NCBI GenBank assembly: GCA_001899175.1
Contig: MKVH01000025.1
Coordinates: forward strand, 124,001 to 188,000
Reading direction: 5' to 3'
Source of the DNA: Candidatus Kapaibacterium thiocyanatum
Lineage (GTDB): Bacteria > Bacteroidota > Ignavibacteria > Kapaibacteriales > Kapaibacteriaceae
DNA: 64,000 bases
The notes beneath the pieces are model-generated. The model did no database searches. It worked only from the letters and a program-made list of their open reading frames with translations, and was not told the origin of the DNA. Of this stretch, positions 30,839-38,544 are shown piece after piece (within the stretch, counting starts at the first letter, position 1; each line of letters starts with the position of its first letter). A program made the position numbers and the translations under genes.

Positions 30839-33253
30839 TTACTGGAGGCGGATGATCTGGCCCGAGCGGACGATGTCCGAAGCGCGGAGGGAGCGGTTCT
30901 TGCTGCGCAGGATGTCGACGCTCACACCGAACTTGTCGGCGATGCTCGACAGGGAGTCGCCCCGGCGAACCTTGTAGGTCTTGGGGAGGCGCTTGGCGCT
31001 GCTGGTGCTCGAGCTGCCCTTGGAGAGCTGCGTTCCGCCGTAGACCTTGAGGCGTGTACCGGCGAAGACGGTCCGGCCTTCCACGACGTCGGCATTCCAG
31101 CGGCGCAGGTCGGTTTCGTCCACGCCGTAGAGGGCCGCGATACCGCTGAGGTTCTCGCCCTTCTGGACCTTGTGCGTGATGGCCTTGCCCGTGGGCGCGC
31201 TGCGCGTGATGGCGGCCACTTCGTTCTTGCCGAGGGAGGTTTCGACCTTGATGTTCGAGCCTACCTTGATGGTGGCTCGCTTCGTCATGCGGTTGAGATC
31301 GCGGATGCGTTCCACCGACGTGCCGTAGAGCGTGGCGATGGAGGCCAGGCTTTCACCACGGGCTACATTGTGCTGTACGGTGCGGGTGACGCGGATCTTC
31401 TCGACCGATGCCGTGGACGTCGGGCGGGTAGCCTCATCCGTAACGGCCACGATCAACGTGTCGCCGATGTGGATGTTCTCGCGGTCGTACGGAATGTTGT
31501 TCCAGTTGCGGAGGTCCGTGAGGCGGACGCCGTATCGCCGTGCTACGCTGTAGAGATTGTCACCGTTCACCACGACGTGGGTGATGGAACTGCGCCGTGC
31601 CGTGCTCTGCGTCGTCGATGCGGGGTCGGTGCTGGAATCGACGGCCGGTATGCGTGACGACGTCATGTCCTTGTCCGGACGCGTAGCGGTGGTCGTGGTC
31701 GAGCGCTGGTCATTGGCCGCGAGCTGGCGGTCTCCGCCGCCGCCGATGGGAATGCGGAGCGTGGTGCCGCGGCGCAGCTTGCTCTGATAGCCACGGATCT
31801 GGTTGACGCTGCTGATGTCGTTGCTCGATACGCCGTATCGCCGTGCGATGGACGCGAGCGTCTCGCCCTTCGATACGGTGTGGGTCATCCACGGACGCTT
31901 CTCTTCGTCGGTGAGGGCGGCATAGCGGCGTTGTACGTTCTCCAGCGTGCCCTTGGGGATCTTGAGCGGATAGGCATCCGATCCCGGAGGCGTGCATGTG
32001 CGCACGAGCTCGGGGTTCAGCTGCTTCAGGGAGTCGAGGGTAAGATCGGCACAACGGGCCAGTGCCGAGAGGTTCGTCGGCTCCGGTACCATGTAGAGAT
32101 CGTAGTCGTAGGTAGGGTGGAAGCTCAGCGAGTCGTCCGTGAAGCCGTATTGTTCACGGTTGAGCGTCACGAGCGTCGTGGCGATGTAGAGCGGAACGTA
32201 GTTACGTGTCTCGCGGGGCAACTGGGGCTGGATGTCCCAGAAGGTGCCGTTGACGACGCCTGCCTTGCGCATGGCGCGCTTGACGCCGCCGGCACCGCAG
32301 TTATAGGCTGCGAGTGCGAGGTGCCAGTCCCCGAGATCGCGGTACAGGTCCTTCAGGAACTGCATGGCGGCTCTCGTGGCTTTCTCCGGATCGCGTCGTT
32401 CGTCCACCCAGAAGCTGACGTTGAGGTCGTAATCGAGGCCGGTGGGCTGCATGAACTGCCACATACCGACGGCCTTGGCCCATGAAACGGCGTTGGGGTT
32501 GAGACCCGACTCCATCATGGCAAGGTAGACGATCTCCTCGGGCATGTTCTCTTCCTTGGCGACGCGCTTCAGAAGGTCGAACCAGCGGCCGCTGCGTTCC
32601 AGCCACTTCTTCATGAACTTGCGGCCCTTGGGCGACGTAAGCAGCGTGATGTGCTTTTCCACGTGCTCGTTGATCGGCAGGGGAATCACCGTATTCGGAA
32701 CGATGGAGGGCACCTGTACCTTGGGAACGGCGATGGTCTCCACCATTCCCGGTGCACGCGTCTTGTCGACTTCCTCGAAGAGGCGTTCACGAAGAATGAA
32801 GACCGACGAATTTTCGTCGAGCTGGTCGATGTTCTGTACGTAGGACTCGTAGTCCTCGATGACGGACTGCGCAAGGTCCGTGAAGTCGGCATTCTCCTCG
32901 ATGCGGGGATAGCTCGCGAGATCGTTCAGGAGGACGATTGCGAGTTCGAACTGCTGTGCGGCGAGTGCGGTATCCTTCTGTTCGACGAGGGAGAGAGCCT
33001 TGAGATAGCGCTGGCGGGCCTTTTCGAGCTGGTCAACCAGCCCTTTGTCCCATTGACCGGATGTGGAAGAACCTTCGTCGAGATCGGAGAATTCATCCGG
33101 GAAAACTGTCTTGGACGGTTGGGGTTTCGACGACGGTTGGGGATTTACCTGTTGTGCTTGGGCTGCCGACTGGGCAGTCAGTGAAAGCAACGTGACTGAA
33201 GTACCAGTCATGATGCTCAGCATCCATAAACGGCGAATCCTTGCTACGGTCAT
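30839..33253 (-). CDS. Membrane-associated lytic transglycosylase with five LysM domains (MltD-like)
   Basis: Cuts the glycan chains of peptidoglycan, leaving 1,6-anhydromuramyl ends. 804 residues. A hydrophobic N-terminal signal (about 11-33) is followed by a Gln/Pro/Ser-rich stretch and helical region; the SLT/GH23 domain (about 225-350) has catalytic Glu248 in MMESGLNPNA, the AVGMWQFMQPTGLDY motif and LALAAYNCGAGGV. Five LysM repeats follow from about residue 460 to the end (THTVSKGETLASIARRYGV, THVVVNGDNLYSVARRYGV, HNVARGESLASIATLYG, THKVQKGENLSGIAALYG, YKVRRGDSLSSIADKFGV). E. coli MltD has two or three, so five is generous. A good promoter lies upstream. Confidence 0.95.
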   Translation of the reverse strand: MTVARIRRLWMLSIMTGTSVTLLSLTAQSAAQAQQVNPQPSSKPQPSKTVFPDEFSDLDEGSSTSGQWDKGLVDQLEKARQRYLKALSLVEQKDTALAAQQFELAIVLLNDLASYPRIEENADFTDLAQSVIEDYESYVQNIDQLDENSSVFILRERLFEEVDKTRAPGMVETIAVPKVQVPSIVPNTVIPLPINEHVEKHITLLTSPKGRKFMKKWLERSGRWFDLLKRVAKEENMPEEIVYLAMMESGLNPNAVSWAKAVGMWQFMQPTGLDYDLNVSFWVDERRDPEKATRAAMQFLKDLYRDLGDWHLALAAYNCGAGGVKRAMRKAGVVNGTFWDIQPQLPRETRNYVPLYIATTLVTLNREQYGFTDDSLSFHPTYDYDLYMVPEPTNLSALARCADLTLDSLKQLNPELVRTCTPPGSDAYPLKIPKGTLENVQRRYAALTDEEKRPWMTHTVSKGETLASIARRYGVSSNDISSVNQIRGYQSKLRRGTTLRIPIGGGGDRQLAANDQRSTTTTATRPDKDMTSSRIPAVDSSTDPASTTQSTARRSSITHVVVNGDNLYSVARRYGVRLTDLRNWNNIPYDRENIHIGDTLIVAVTDEATRPTSTASVEKIRVTRTVQHNVARGESLASIATLYGTSVERIRDLNRMTKRATIKVGSNIKVETSLGKNEVAAITRSAPTGKAITHKVQKGENLSGIAALYGVDETDLRRWNADVVEGRTVFAGTRLKVYGGTQLSKGSSSTSSAKRLPKTYKVRRGDSLSSIADKFGVSVDILRSKNRSLRASDIVRSGQIIRLQ

Positions 33254-33296
33254 CGGCTGCTTTCCAGTTTCGAATGGGTTCCTTTTCCACCGGGAG

Positions 33297-33329
33297 GCAA
33301 TATACGGCCCTCGGCCTGTAGACTACAAA
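33297..33329 (-). promoter_or_regulatory. Promoter of the lytic transglycosylase gene
   Basis: On the minus strand TTTG (33326-33329) is followed after 21 bases by TATATTGC (33297-33304). This is the best full match in the window to the Bacteroidota TTTG-N19-21-TAnnTTTG pattern. Expected leader about 37 bases. Confidence 0.6.
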
Positions 33330-33411
33330 CGAACGGCCGAATTGTTCCATGAACGGAAATTCATGATGGTGAAGCAGTTACCTCCATTCCGCTCACGTCG
33401 TTCGCCGTGTT

Positions 33412-33894
33412 TCAGGGCAGGGACGTCGTGAATCTGCGTAGTCCCGAACCCGTGGACGGAATGCTACCCGATCCGGTTTGTGCCATGACGGCGAGATTGG
33501 CCATGCCGACGAATCGATTGGGGACATGGTCGGCCACCGATCGTCGTACTCCTGTACGGTTGCCGCGTACCGACGCTGCAGGACGGTTCACCGCCGGGAT
33601 GCGGGTCGCCGTATCCGTAGTTCCACGGATGGGAGCGTCCAGTACGACGGTATCGATCCGCGTCACGATGGCCGGCGGAACCGGAGCTCGGCCCGTCGAA
33701 AGACGCCCGCCGAAGAAGGCGGCGATCGCCACGGTGGCTGCCGCGGCATACTGCCACCACGAGGGGCCCCGCGTTCCGGATGGACTCCGCCTCCGCGAAG
33801 GTCCGGTATCGAATGCCGGATTCGGTGGGGTCAGGGAATCGCGTTCTTCACGGGCCAGCCGTCCATAGGTTCGGAAATCATCGTGCAGGTTCAT
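33412..33894 (-). CDS. Single-pass membrane protein, putative anti-sigma partner
   Basis: 160 residues. A short cytoplasmic N-terminal part (43 residues, DDFRTYGRLAREERDSL), one membrane helix (about 46-64, QYAAAATVAIAAFFGGRL) and an outside domain of about 95 residues rich in Thr/Arg/Pro. No zinc-binding anti-sigma motif is seen. The case for an anti-sigma role is the four-base overlap with the ECF sigma gene just upstream and the parallel pair at 35815-37049. Ends in RRFTTSLP. Confidence 0.55.
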   Translation of the reverse strand: MNLHDDFRTYGRLAREERDSLTPPNPAFDTGPSRRRSPSGTRGPSWWQYAAAATVAIAAFFGGRLSTGRAPVPPAIVTRIDTVVLDAPIRGTTDTATRIPAVNRPAASVRGNRTGVRRSVADHVPNRFVGMANLAVMAQTGSGSIPSTGSGLRRFTTSLP

Positions 33895-34466
33895 GGCAGA
33901 TCCGTCGGTTGATGGCGTGGGTCGTACATATGGAGGCGGTCGGCAAGGCGGCGCTGTGTGGTGAAGAGCCGTGACTTGACGGTTCCGAGTGGAATGTCCA
34001 GGGCGTCCGCGATGTCCTGGAGCGACAGCTCCTCGACGTATCGGAGGTGGAAGACGGTACGGTGCTCGACGGACAACGTGGCCAGCTCGTCGTCGAGCAC
34101 CTTGCGGAACTCCTTCATATCGAGTCGATGTTCGATGTCCGGCGGTTCGAAGCCATGAACTTCCTCGTCCATGGCTTCGTCGTTCCGCAGCGACTTCCAG
34201 CGGTATTCGTTCTTGCAGAGATTCCAGGCGCATGAGAACAGCCAGGTGACGAAGGGACGCGTTTCGTCGTAGAGATCCGGGCGCTCCACGATGCGGAGGA
34301 AGAGGTCCTGCAACAGGTCGCGTGCCCGTTCCTCGTCCCTGCGAAGCATGGTCGAGAGATAGTAGAGAATACGCCTGGAATGACGGCGATACAGCTCGTG
34401 CAGGGCGGCATGGTCGCCGCCCCGTACGAGCTGCATCAAGGTTTCGTCAGGTAGGGGTCGATTCAC
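33891..34466 (-). CDS. ECF-type RNA polymerase sigma factor
   Basis: 191 residues with regions 2 and 4 only. Region 2: [35 protein letters not shown] and [20 protein letters not shown] (the DLLQD-FLR and WLF.IA.N motifs). Region 4: [20 protein letters not shown] and [17 protein letters not shown] (helix-turn-helix). The start is GTG at 34466, overlapping the stop of the upstream gene as GTGA; its own stop overlaps the membrane protein gene. The three genes form one coupled unit. Confidence 0.92.
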   Translation of the reverse strand: MNRPLPDETLMQLVRGGDHAALHELYRRHSRRILYYLSTMLRRDEERARDLLQDLFLRIVERPDLYDETRPFVTWLFSCAWNLCKNEYRWKSLRNDEAMDEEVHGFEPPDIEHRLDMKEFRKVLDDELATLSVEHRTVFHLRYVEELSLQDIADALDIPLGTVKSRLFTTQRRLADRLHMYDPRHQPTDLP

Positions 34467-35644
34467 TGCTGGGTGCGCTTCCGTGCGTCACGGAGATAGG
34501 ATTCCACGTCGTCCAGATTGCCGCAGATCGTCCCGAAGCGCGTCGCGATGGTGCGGAACCGTTCGGCCTGACCCGCGTCTCCGCCCTCGAGGGCATGCTC
34601 GAAGAGGGCGAGGCAGGGGGCGAGATAGTTCTGGATGAACTGCCGATACGATCCGGCGTAGAACGGATGGCGGCCGGGATACCACGGTGCCATCGTATCG
34701 TCGAGCCGGAACGTGTTCCATATCCTTGCCGTCCGTGCGAGATGATCGATGCGTTCCTTCGAATATTGCCAGGACAGACCGACGATGTGGAGGTCGGACT
34801 TGATCCTTTCGTAGACGGACGTATCGACCGTGAGTGCGAAGTGGATCGGACGGTTCACCGTCCGCGTCGCGACGCTTTCGATGAAGGCCTGCATGGCCTC
34901 TTCGGAGTCGTTGTTCGACTTCGGAAGAAGGGAATCGCCGCCGATACCGTGCTGGCGCATGAACGATGACCGGTAGCCATCTTCGGCGATGAGACCGAGA
35001 TTCATCACCGTCACGTCCTTGCGGACGCCCATGACGGCCTGCAGCATCCAGACCGGGAAGGTATCCGAGTCACCGGCCGTGATTAGTACTGCATTCGGCG
35101 AACAGGACTGCAGCATGTTGTAGGCATGGTCCAGAAGGACGGGTGAGATGTTTCCGGTCTCGTGCCAGTGCTTCAGGAATTCGTCCCGTTTGGTCCGGTC
35201 CATCATCAGTTCGTAGTACGGCACGAAGTGGCTGCTGAGGATGGCGTAGTCCTTCCTGAGTTCGAAGGCCTTCTGGAGATAGCTGAATCGTGCGCCATCG
35301 TTGCCGCCGGCGATCCACATGCACAGGTTGTATTCGAAGGTGCCGGGAACGGCTTCCTTCATGCGTGCGAGAATCGTCGCGAGTTCGTCGACCTGCGGAT
35401 CCTTGAAGATGCTGCCACGGAAGCCCACGTACCGCCGGGCGCGGAAGAGATTGTACCATGCCTTCGCGTTGCCGGGATCGGATTTCACCACGCCGTTCCA
35501 TGCCTCCACCTGATCCTGATACCACTTCTGCGACATGTTGATATCCACCATGCTCGGGATATCCTTCGGCTCCGTACCCATCGCGAGGGGCGGTTGGTAG
35601 AGGAGGCCGATGAGGATGACCGACAGGAGCATTGCCTTGAACAT
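34463..35644 (-). CDS. Secreted protein resembling the C-terminal part of DUF2723 proteins
   Basis: 393 residues with an N-terminal signal peptide (about 1-22, ending LAMG). TPR-like segments ([39 protein letters not shown]) precede a core [40 protein letters not shown]. That core matches what I recall of the soluble tail of DUF2723 membrane proteins ([21 protein letters not shown]). Here the membrane part is absent. No enzyme motif is visible. AAGGA lies eight bases before the ATG. Coupled by GTGA overlap to an ECF sigma factor, so it may signal to it or be a linked envelope factor. Confidence 0.7.
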   Translation of the reverse strand: MFKAMLLSVILIGLLYQPPLAMGTEPKDIPSMVDINMSQKWYQDQVEAWNGVVKSDPGNAKAWYNLFRARRYVGFRGSIFKDPQVDELATILARMKEAVPGTFEYNLCMWIAGGNDGARFSYLQKAFELRKDYAILSSHFVPYYELMMDRTKRDEFLKHWHETGNISPVLLDHAYNMLQSCSPNAVLITAGDSDTFPVWMLQAVMGVRKDVTVMNLGLIAEDGYRSSFMRQHGIGGDSLLPKSNNDSEEAMQAFIESVATRTVNRPIHFALTVDTSVYERIKSDLHIVGLSWQYSKERIDHLARTARIWNTFRLDDTMAPWYPGRHPFYAGSYRQFIQNYLAPCLALFEHALEGGDAGQAERFRTIATRFGTICGNLDDVESYLRDARKRTQQ

Positions 35645-35676
35645 GTTCGTTCCTTGTACTGTAACTATTGGCGTTG

Positions 35677-35749
35677 TTTCGACTTGGTTGTATCATGGTT
35701 CCCGGTACCCTGGAACCTCGTACGATACCCTGTACACGCCAGGTCGAAA
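35677..35749. promoter_or_regulatory. Shared control region between the two sigma modules
   Basis: The 170-base gap between divergent units holds nested inverted repeats: TTTCGAC (35677-35683) with GTCGAAA (35743-35749), and inside them GGTTCC (35697-35702) with GGAACC (35712-35717). These are plausible binding sites for sigma-dependent or regulatory proteins; no sure promoter could be read. Confidence 0.35.
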
Positions 35750-35814
35750 AAGGTTCATTCTGTAACCGAACACCCATCCGGGCGTTGTGTGCCTGGTCCA
35801 CAATACTTGCGCGC

Positions 35815-36369
35815 ATGGCCAAAGCTGAGACGATACGGGAGGAAGTGCTGCCTGGGCTTTTCGCCAAGGTACGTGATGGTGATGAACAGGCCTTTGCCGC
35901 GATGTATCGACATCTGCGTCGCCCGTTGATGGCATACTGCATCGCCATCACCAACGACTATGAAGTCGCCCAGGATGCCTTCCACACGACGGTCCTGTCG
36001 GTATTCGAACACCGGCATGACTACCGCAACGGAAACCTGATGGGGTGGATCTTCACCATTGCAAGGAACACATGCCGCTCGATGGCGCGGCGTGACAGGA
36101 AGCGCGTACCGATGGACGTCGTACCGGAACCATCGATCGATGCATCGAATCAGATGGCCGGCGATGAGAAGCAGTTGATCCAGGAGTCGATCATGAAGCT
36201 TCCCGAAGAATTCAGACAGGTCATCCTGTTGAAGTACTTCGGTGACATGTCCGTGGAAGAGATCGCAGCTTCGGAAGAAATATCGACGGATCTCGTCAAG
36301 GTCCGCCTCTATCGCGCGCGCAAGCGCCTCGACGTTCTACTTCGTCCCCATTTCGAGCCACATACATGA
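35815..36369 (+). CDS. ECF-type RNA polymerase sigma factor
   Basis: 184 residues from ATG 35815; upstream in-frame codons do not fit the family. Region 2: DGDEQAFAAMYRHLRRPLMA, VAQDAFHTTVLSVFEHRHDY and GNLMGWIFTIARNTCRSMAR. Region 4: LPEEFRQVILLKYFGDMSVE and IAASEEISTDLVKVRLYRAR. It is not a close copy of the sigma factor at 33891. The stop overlaps the next gene (ATGA). Confidence 0.92.
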   Translation: MAKAETIREEVLPGLFAKVRDGDEQAFAAMYRHLRRPLMAYCIAITNDYEVAQDAFHTTVLSVFEHRHDYRNGNLMGWIFTIARNTCRSMARRDRKRVPMDVVPEPSIDASNQMAGDEKQLIQESIMKLPEEFRQVILLKYFGDMSVEEIAASEEISTDLVKVRLYRARKRLDVLLRPHFEPHT

Positions 36370-37049
36370 TTCCAGACGACAAGCATCTCCAGGAAGCACT
36401 CGACGACCTCCTCGCCAGGATGGAGCCGCAGATGCTGCATACGAGAGACGTCGTGATCGACGGAATGAAGCGACGGAACAAGCTCCGCCGTTATGTCGTC
36501 GGTGGCGGCACGGCACTCGCCGTTTCGCTGCTCGTCGGTACCATGCTGTTCGCACCGACGACCGGACCCGATGATCCGACGTCGGTTTCGCCACGATCCA
36601 CGACCGAACGCATCGTCGCACGGGAAGCCGATGTGACGAACGCGAACGGACCTGTCGCGGAGCCGGAGGAAACGCCTTCGCAACGAGTAGCACCTCAACA
36701 GAAGAACACTGCCTATACCATGATTCCGACAGCGGATTCACAACGGATCGTCAAGGAACGGGAGCGTCTGCTCATGGACCGTGACGAGGATGGCTTCATC
36801 GAAGAGAGTACGCGTATCTCTTCACGGGCCATGACGGCGGTACGTGCGAACGATCTCGTCCAGGCTGCACAGACGTACAAGGGACTGGCAGGGCTGTGCG
36901 CCAAGCGCGCGCATTGGACGCAGTCCGTCGCAGCCTACGATTCGGCTCTGGTCTATGCGAACATGATCGGTGACGATGCTCTGATCCATGATCTGCGCAC
37001 CCGCCGCACGATGGCCGCTCATCGACGCGATTCGAGCATGGCCAGATAG
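36366..37049 (+). CDS. Single-pass membrane protein, putative anti-sigma partner
   Basis: 227 residues: a cytoplasmic N-terminal 41 residues (LQEALDDLLARMEPQMLHTR), one membrane helix (about 43-62, VVGGGTALAVSLLVGTMLFA) and an outside part with a Thr/Pro-rich linker and a helical TPR-like end (AMTAVRANDLVQAAQTYKGL, VAAYDSALVYANMIGDDALI). Four-base overlap with the sigma gene and the same layout as the pair at 33412-34466 support an anti-sigma or sensor role. No zinc motif is seen. Confidence 0.55.
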   Translation: MIPDDKHLQEALDDLLARMEPQMLHTRDVVIDGMKRRNKLRRYVVGGGTALAVSLLVGTMLFAPTTGPDDPTSVSPRSTTERIVAREADVTNANGPVAEPEETPSQRVAPQQKNTAYTMIPTADSQRIVKERERLLMDRDEDGFIEESTRISSRAMTAVRANDLVQAAQTYKGLAGLCAKRAHWTQSVAAYDSALVYANMIGDDALIHDLRTRRTMAAHRRDSSMAR

Positions 37050-37079
37050 ATCGATATCGTATCGTAGTGAAGATCGATG

Positions 37080-37112
37080 GACGGGAATCGTGCTCATGGT
37101 ACGGTTCCCGTC
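37080..37112 (+). terminator. Hairpin after the second sigma module
   Basis: GACGGGAA (37080-37087) pairs with TTCCCGTC (37105-37112), with partial pairing inside the 17-base loop. There is no T run, so termination is only possible. It lies between convergent genes. Confidence 0.4.
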
Positions 37113-37140
37113 GTCGTATGGACCATGTTCGTCGATGGTC

Positions 37141-38424
37141 TCACTCTTCCCGATGCCATGTCGCCCCGACTTTTTCACGGGTGATCCTGAGCCTGCGTAT
37201 CATGGCTTCCTGTCGTTGACCGATGACGTCCACTACGACGCCATGAACCTGGATCGTCAATGGTGAACGGGACTTCGCCCATTCGGGTAATGACGACAAC
37301 GGCCAGCGCAATGTCCTGCCGAGTGCCGTCGTAGCGTCGGCGGACCATACGACGGAATCGTCGACCACGGCATCGACGGTCACGAAGCGGATGGACGTAT
37401 CGCTGACGACGTCGACCCTCACGAGGATATCGGGGTCGGTGGCCTTCATCACGGTGTCCACGTCGACGTCGAGGATGATGCTGAGGAAGGGAGGGGGCGA
37501 CGGGAGATGCCGTTCGACGACGATACGAACGCGTTCGTTCATCACGAGTCCTTCGCTCGTCATTACGCTGTCCCTCGTCTTCGTCCGTGAGCGTTCGACC
37601 AGGATCGTGTCCTGCCGTCCGGTGCGGTATGGATCGATGATCGTGATCGTATCCGTCGTTTCCGAACGGTATTCCATACGGCGAAGTTCCGGTGTCGATA
37701 CGACGGTGTTCCAGTGGATATCCACCGAAAGTCCGAGCTCCGTCGGTGAGACGGGAGCATTGCCGATCAACGAGCCGAACGTCGCCGATACGAAGAGCCC
37801 TGGCTCCAGGGCCATGCGTCGTGAAATGTCGATGGTGGTCATGGCCCGCAGGAAGGCCAGGGGGCGAACGCTCAGACCGTCGATCGAGCCTTCCGTTCGT
37901 ATGCGCTCGCGTCCGCCGCCGAGATAGGATACGCCGTCGGGATCGCGGATGCGTTCGACGTCGCGGATGGAAGCGCTCAGTGGAATGACGATTCCGCCAC
38001 CGCCTTCGAACGAAAGATGACGACCGATGCGCAGGACTGCTGACAGTGATGCCGACATGGTCGTCCATGACGTCGACAGTTGATGCACGAACGTGCCTGG
38101 AACGGCTGCACCGTCGACGTTGAACGTCGTGGGTTCCGTCGTCTCGTAGTCCAGACGCATGAACGAGCCGCGCAGCCGTGTGCGGAACGACAGGACATCG
38201 TCGAACGGGAGCGATGCTCCAATGCCTCCGCCGTAGATCGTACCGATGCTTCCCGAGATCGTATTGCTGTTCGGTGAAAGCTGAACGGGGCCGAAGGTGT
38301 GGTCGGCTGCGCCCGCCACGGCATAGCCGATCGACATACCGCCGAACAACGTCGGTGTATCCGATGCATACGCAGTCGATACTGCGGAAAAAATGAACAG
38401 GATGGCGACGACGATGAAGCGCAT
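37141..38424 (-). CDS. Predicted outer-membrane or surface beta-protein
   Basis: 427 residues. Signal peptide MRFIVVAILFIFSAVSTAYA; the ATG at 38424 is chosen since it begins exactly there. The first 220 residues alternate Gly-rich and amphipathic strands (GGMSIGYAVAGAADHTFGPV, VLSFRTRLRGSFMRLDYETT, GRHLSFEGGGGIVIPLSASI), like porin-type barrels in this phylum. The second half (TILVERSRTKTRDSVMTSEG onward) is a set of beta-rich segments without known motif. No final aromatic residue, so a standard BAM barrel is not certain. It is not in an obvious operon. Confidence 0.6.
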   Translation of the reverse strand: MRFIVVAILFIFSAVSTAYASDTPTLFGGMSIGYAVAGAADHTFGPVQLSPNSNTISGSIGTIYGGGIGASLPFDDVLSFRTRLRGSFMRLDYETTEPTTFNVDGAAVPGTFVHQLSTSWTTMSASLSAVLRIGRHLSFEGGGGIVIPLSASIRDVERIRDPDGVSYLGGGRERIRTEGSIDGLSVRPLAFLRAMTTIDISRRMALEPGLFVSATFGSLIGNAPVSPTELGLSVDIHWNTVVSTPELRRMEYRSETTDTITIIDPYRTGRQDTILVERSRTKTRDSVMTSEGLVMNERVRIVVERHLPSPPPFLSIILDVDVDTVMKATDPDILVRVDVVSDTSIRFVTVDAVVDDSVVWSADATTALGRTLRWPLSSLPEWAKSRSPLTIQVHGVVVDVIGQRQEAMIRRLRITREKVGATWHREE

Positions 38425-38544
38425 GGATGCCCGCTGCTGTCGGAAATGCACGGTCAGAACATCTCCATCATGGATCTGTGTCATGCACCGATACCGTGAT
38501 CATGGAAGAGCAACAATCATGCCGACACATGACGTTCGGAACGA

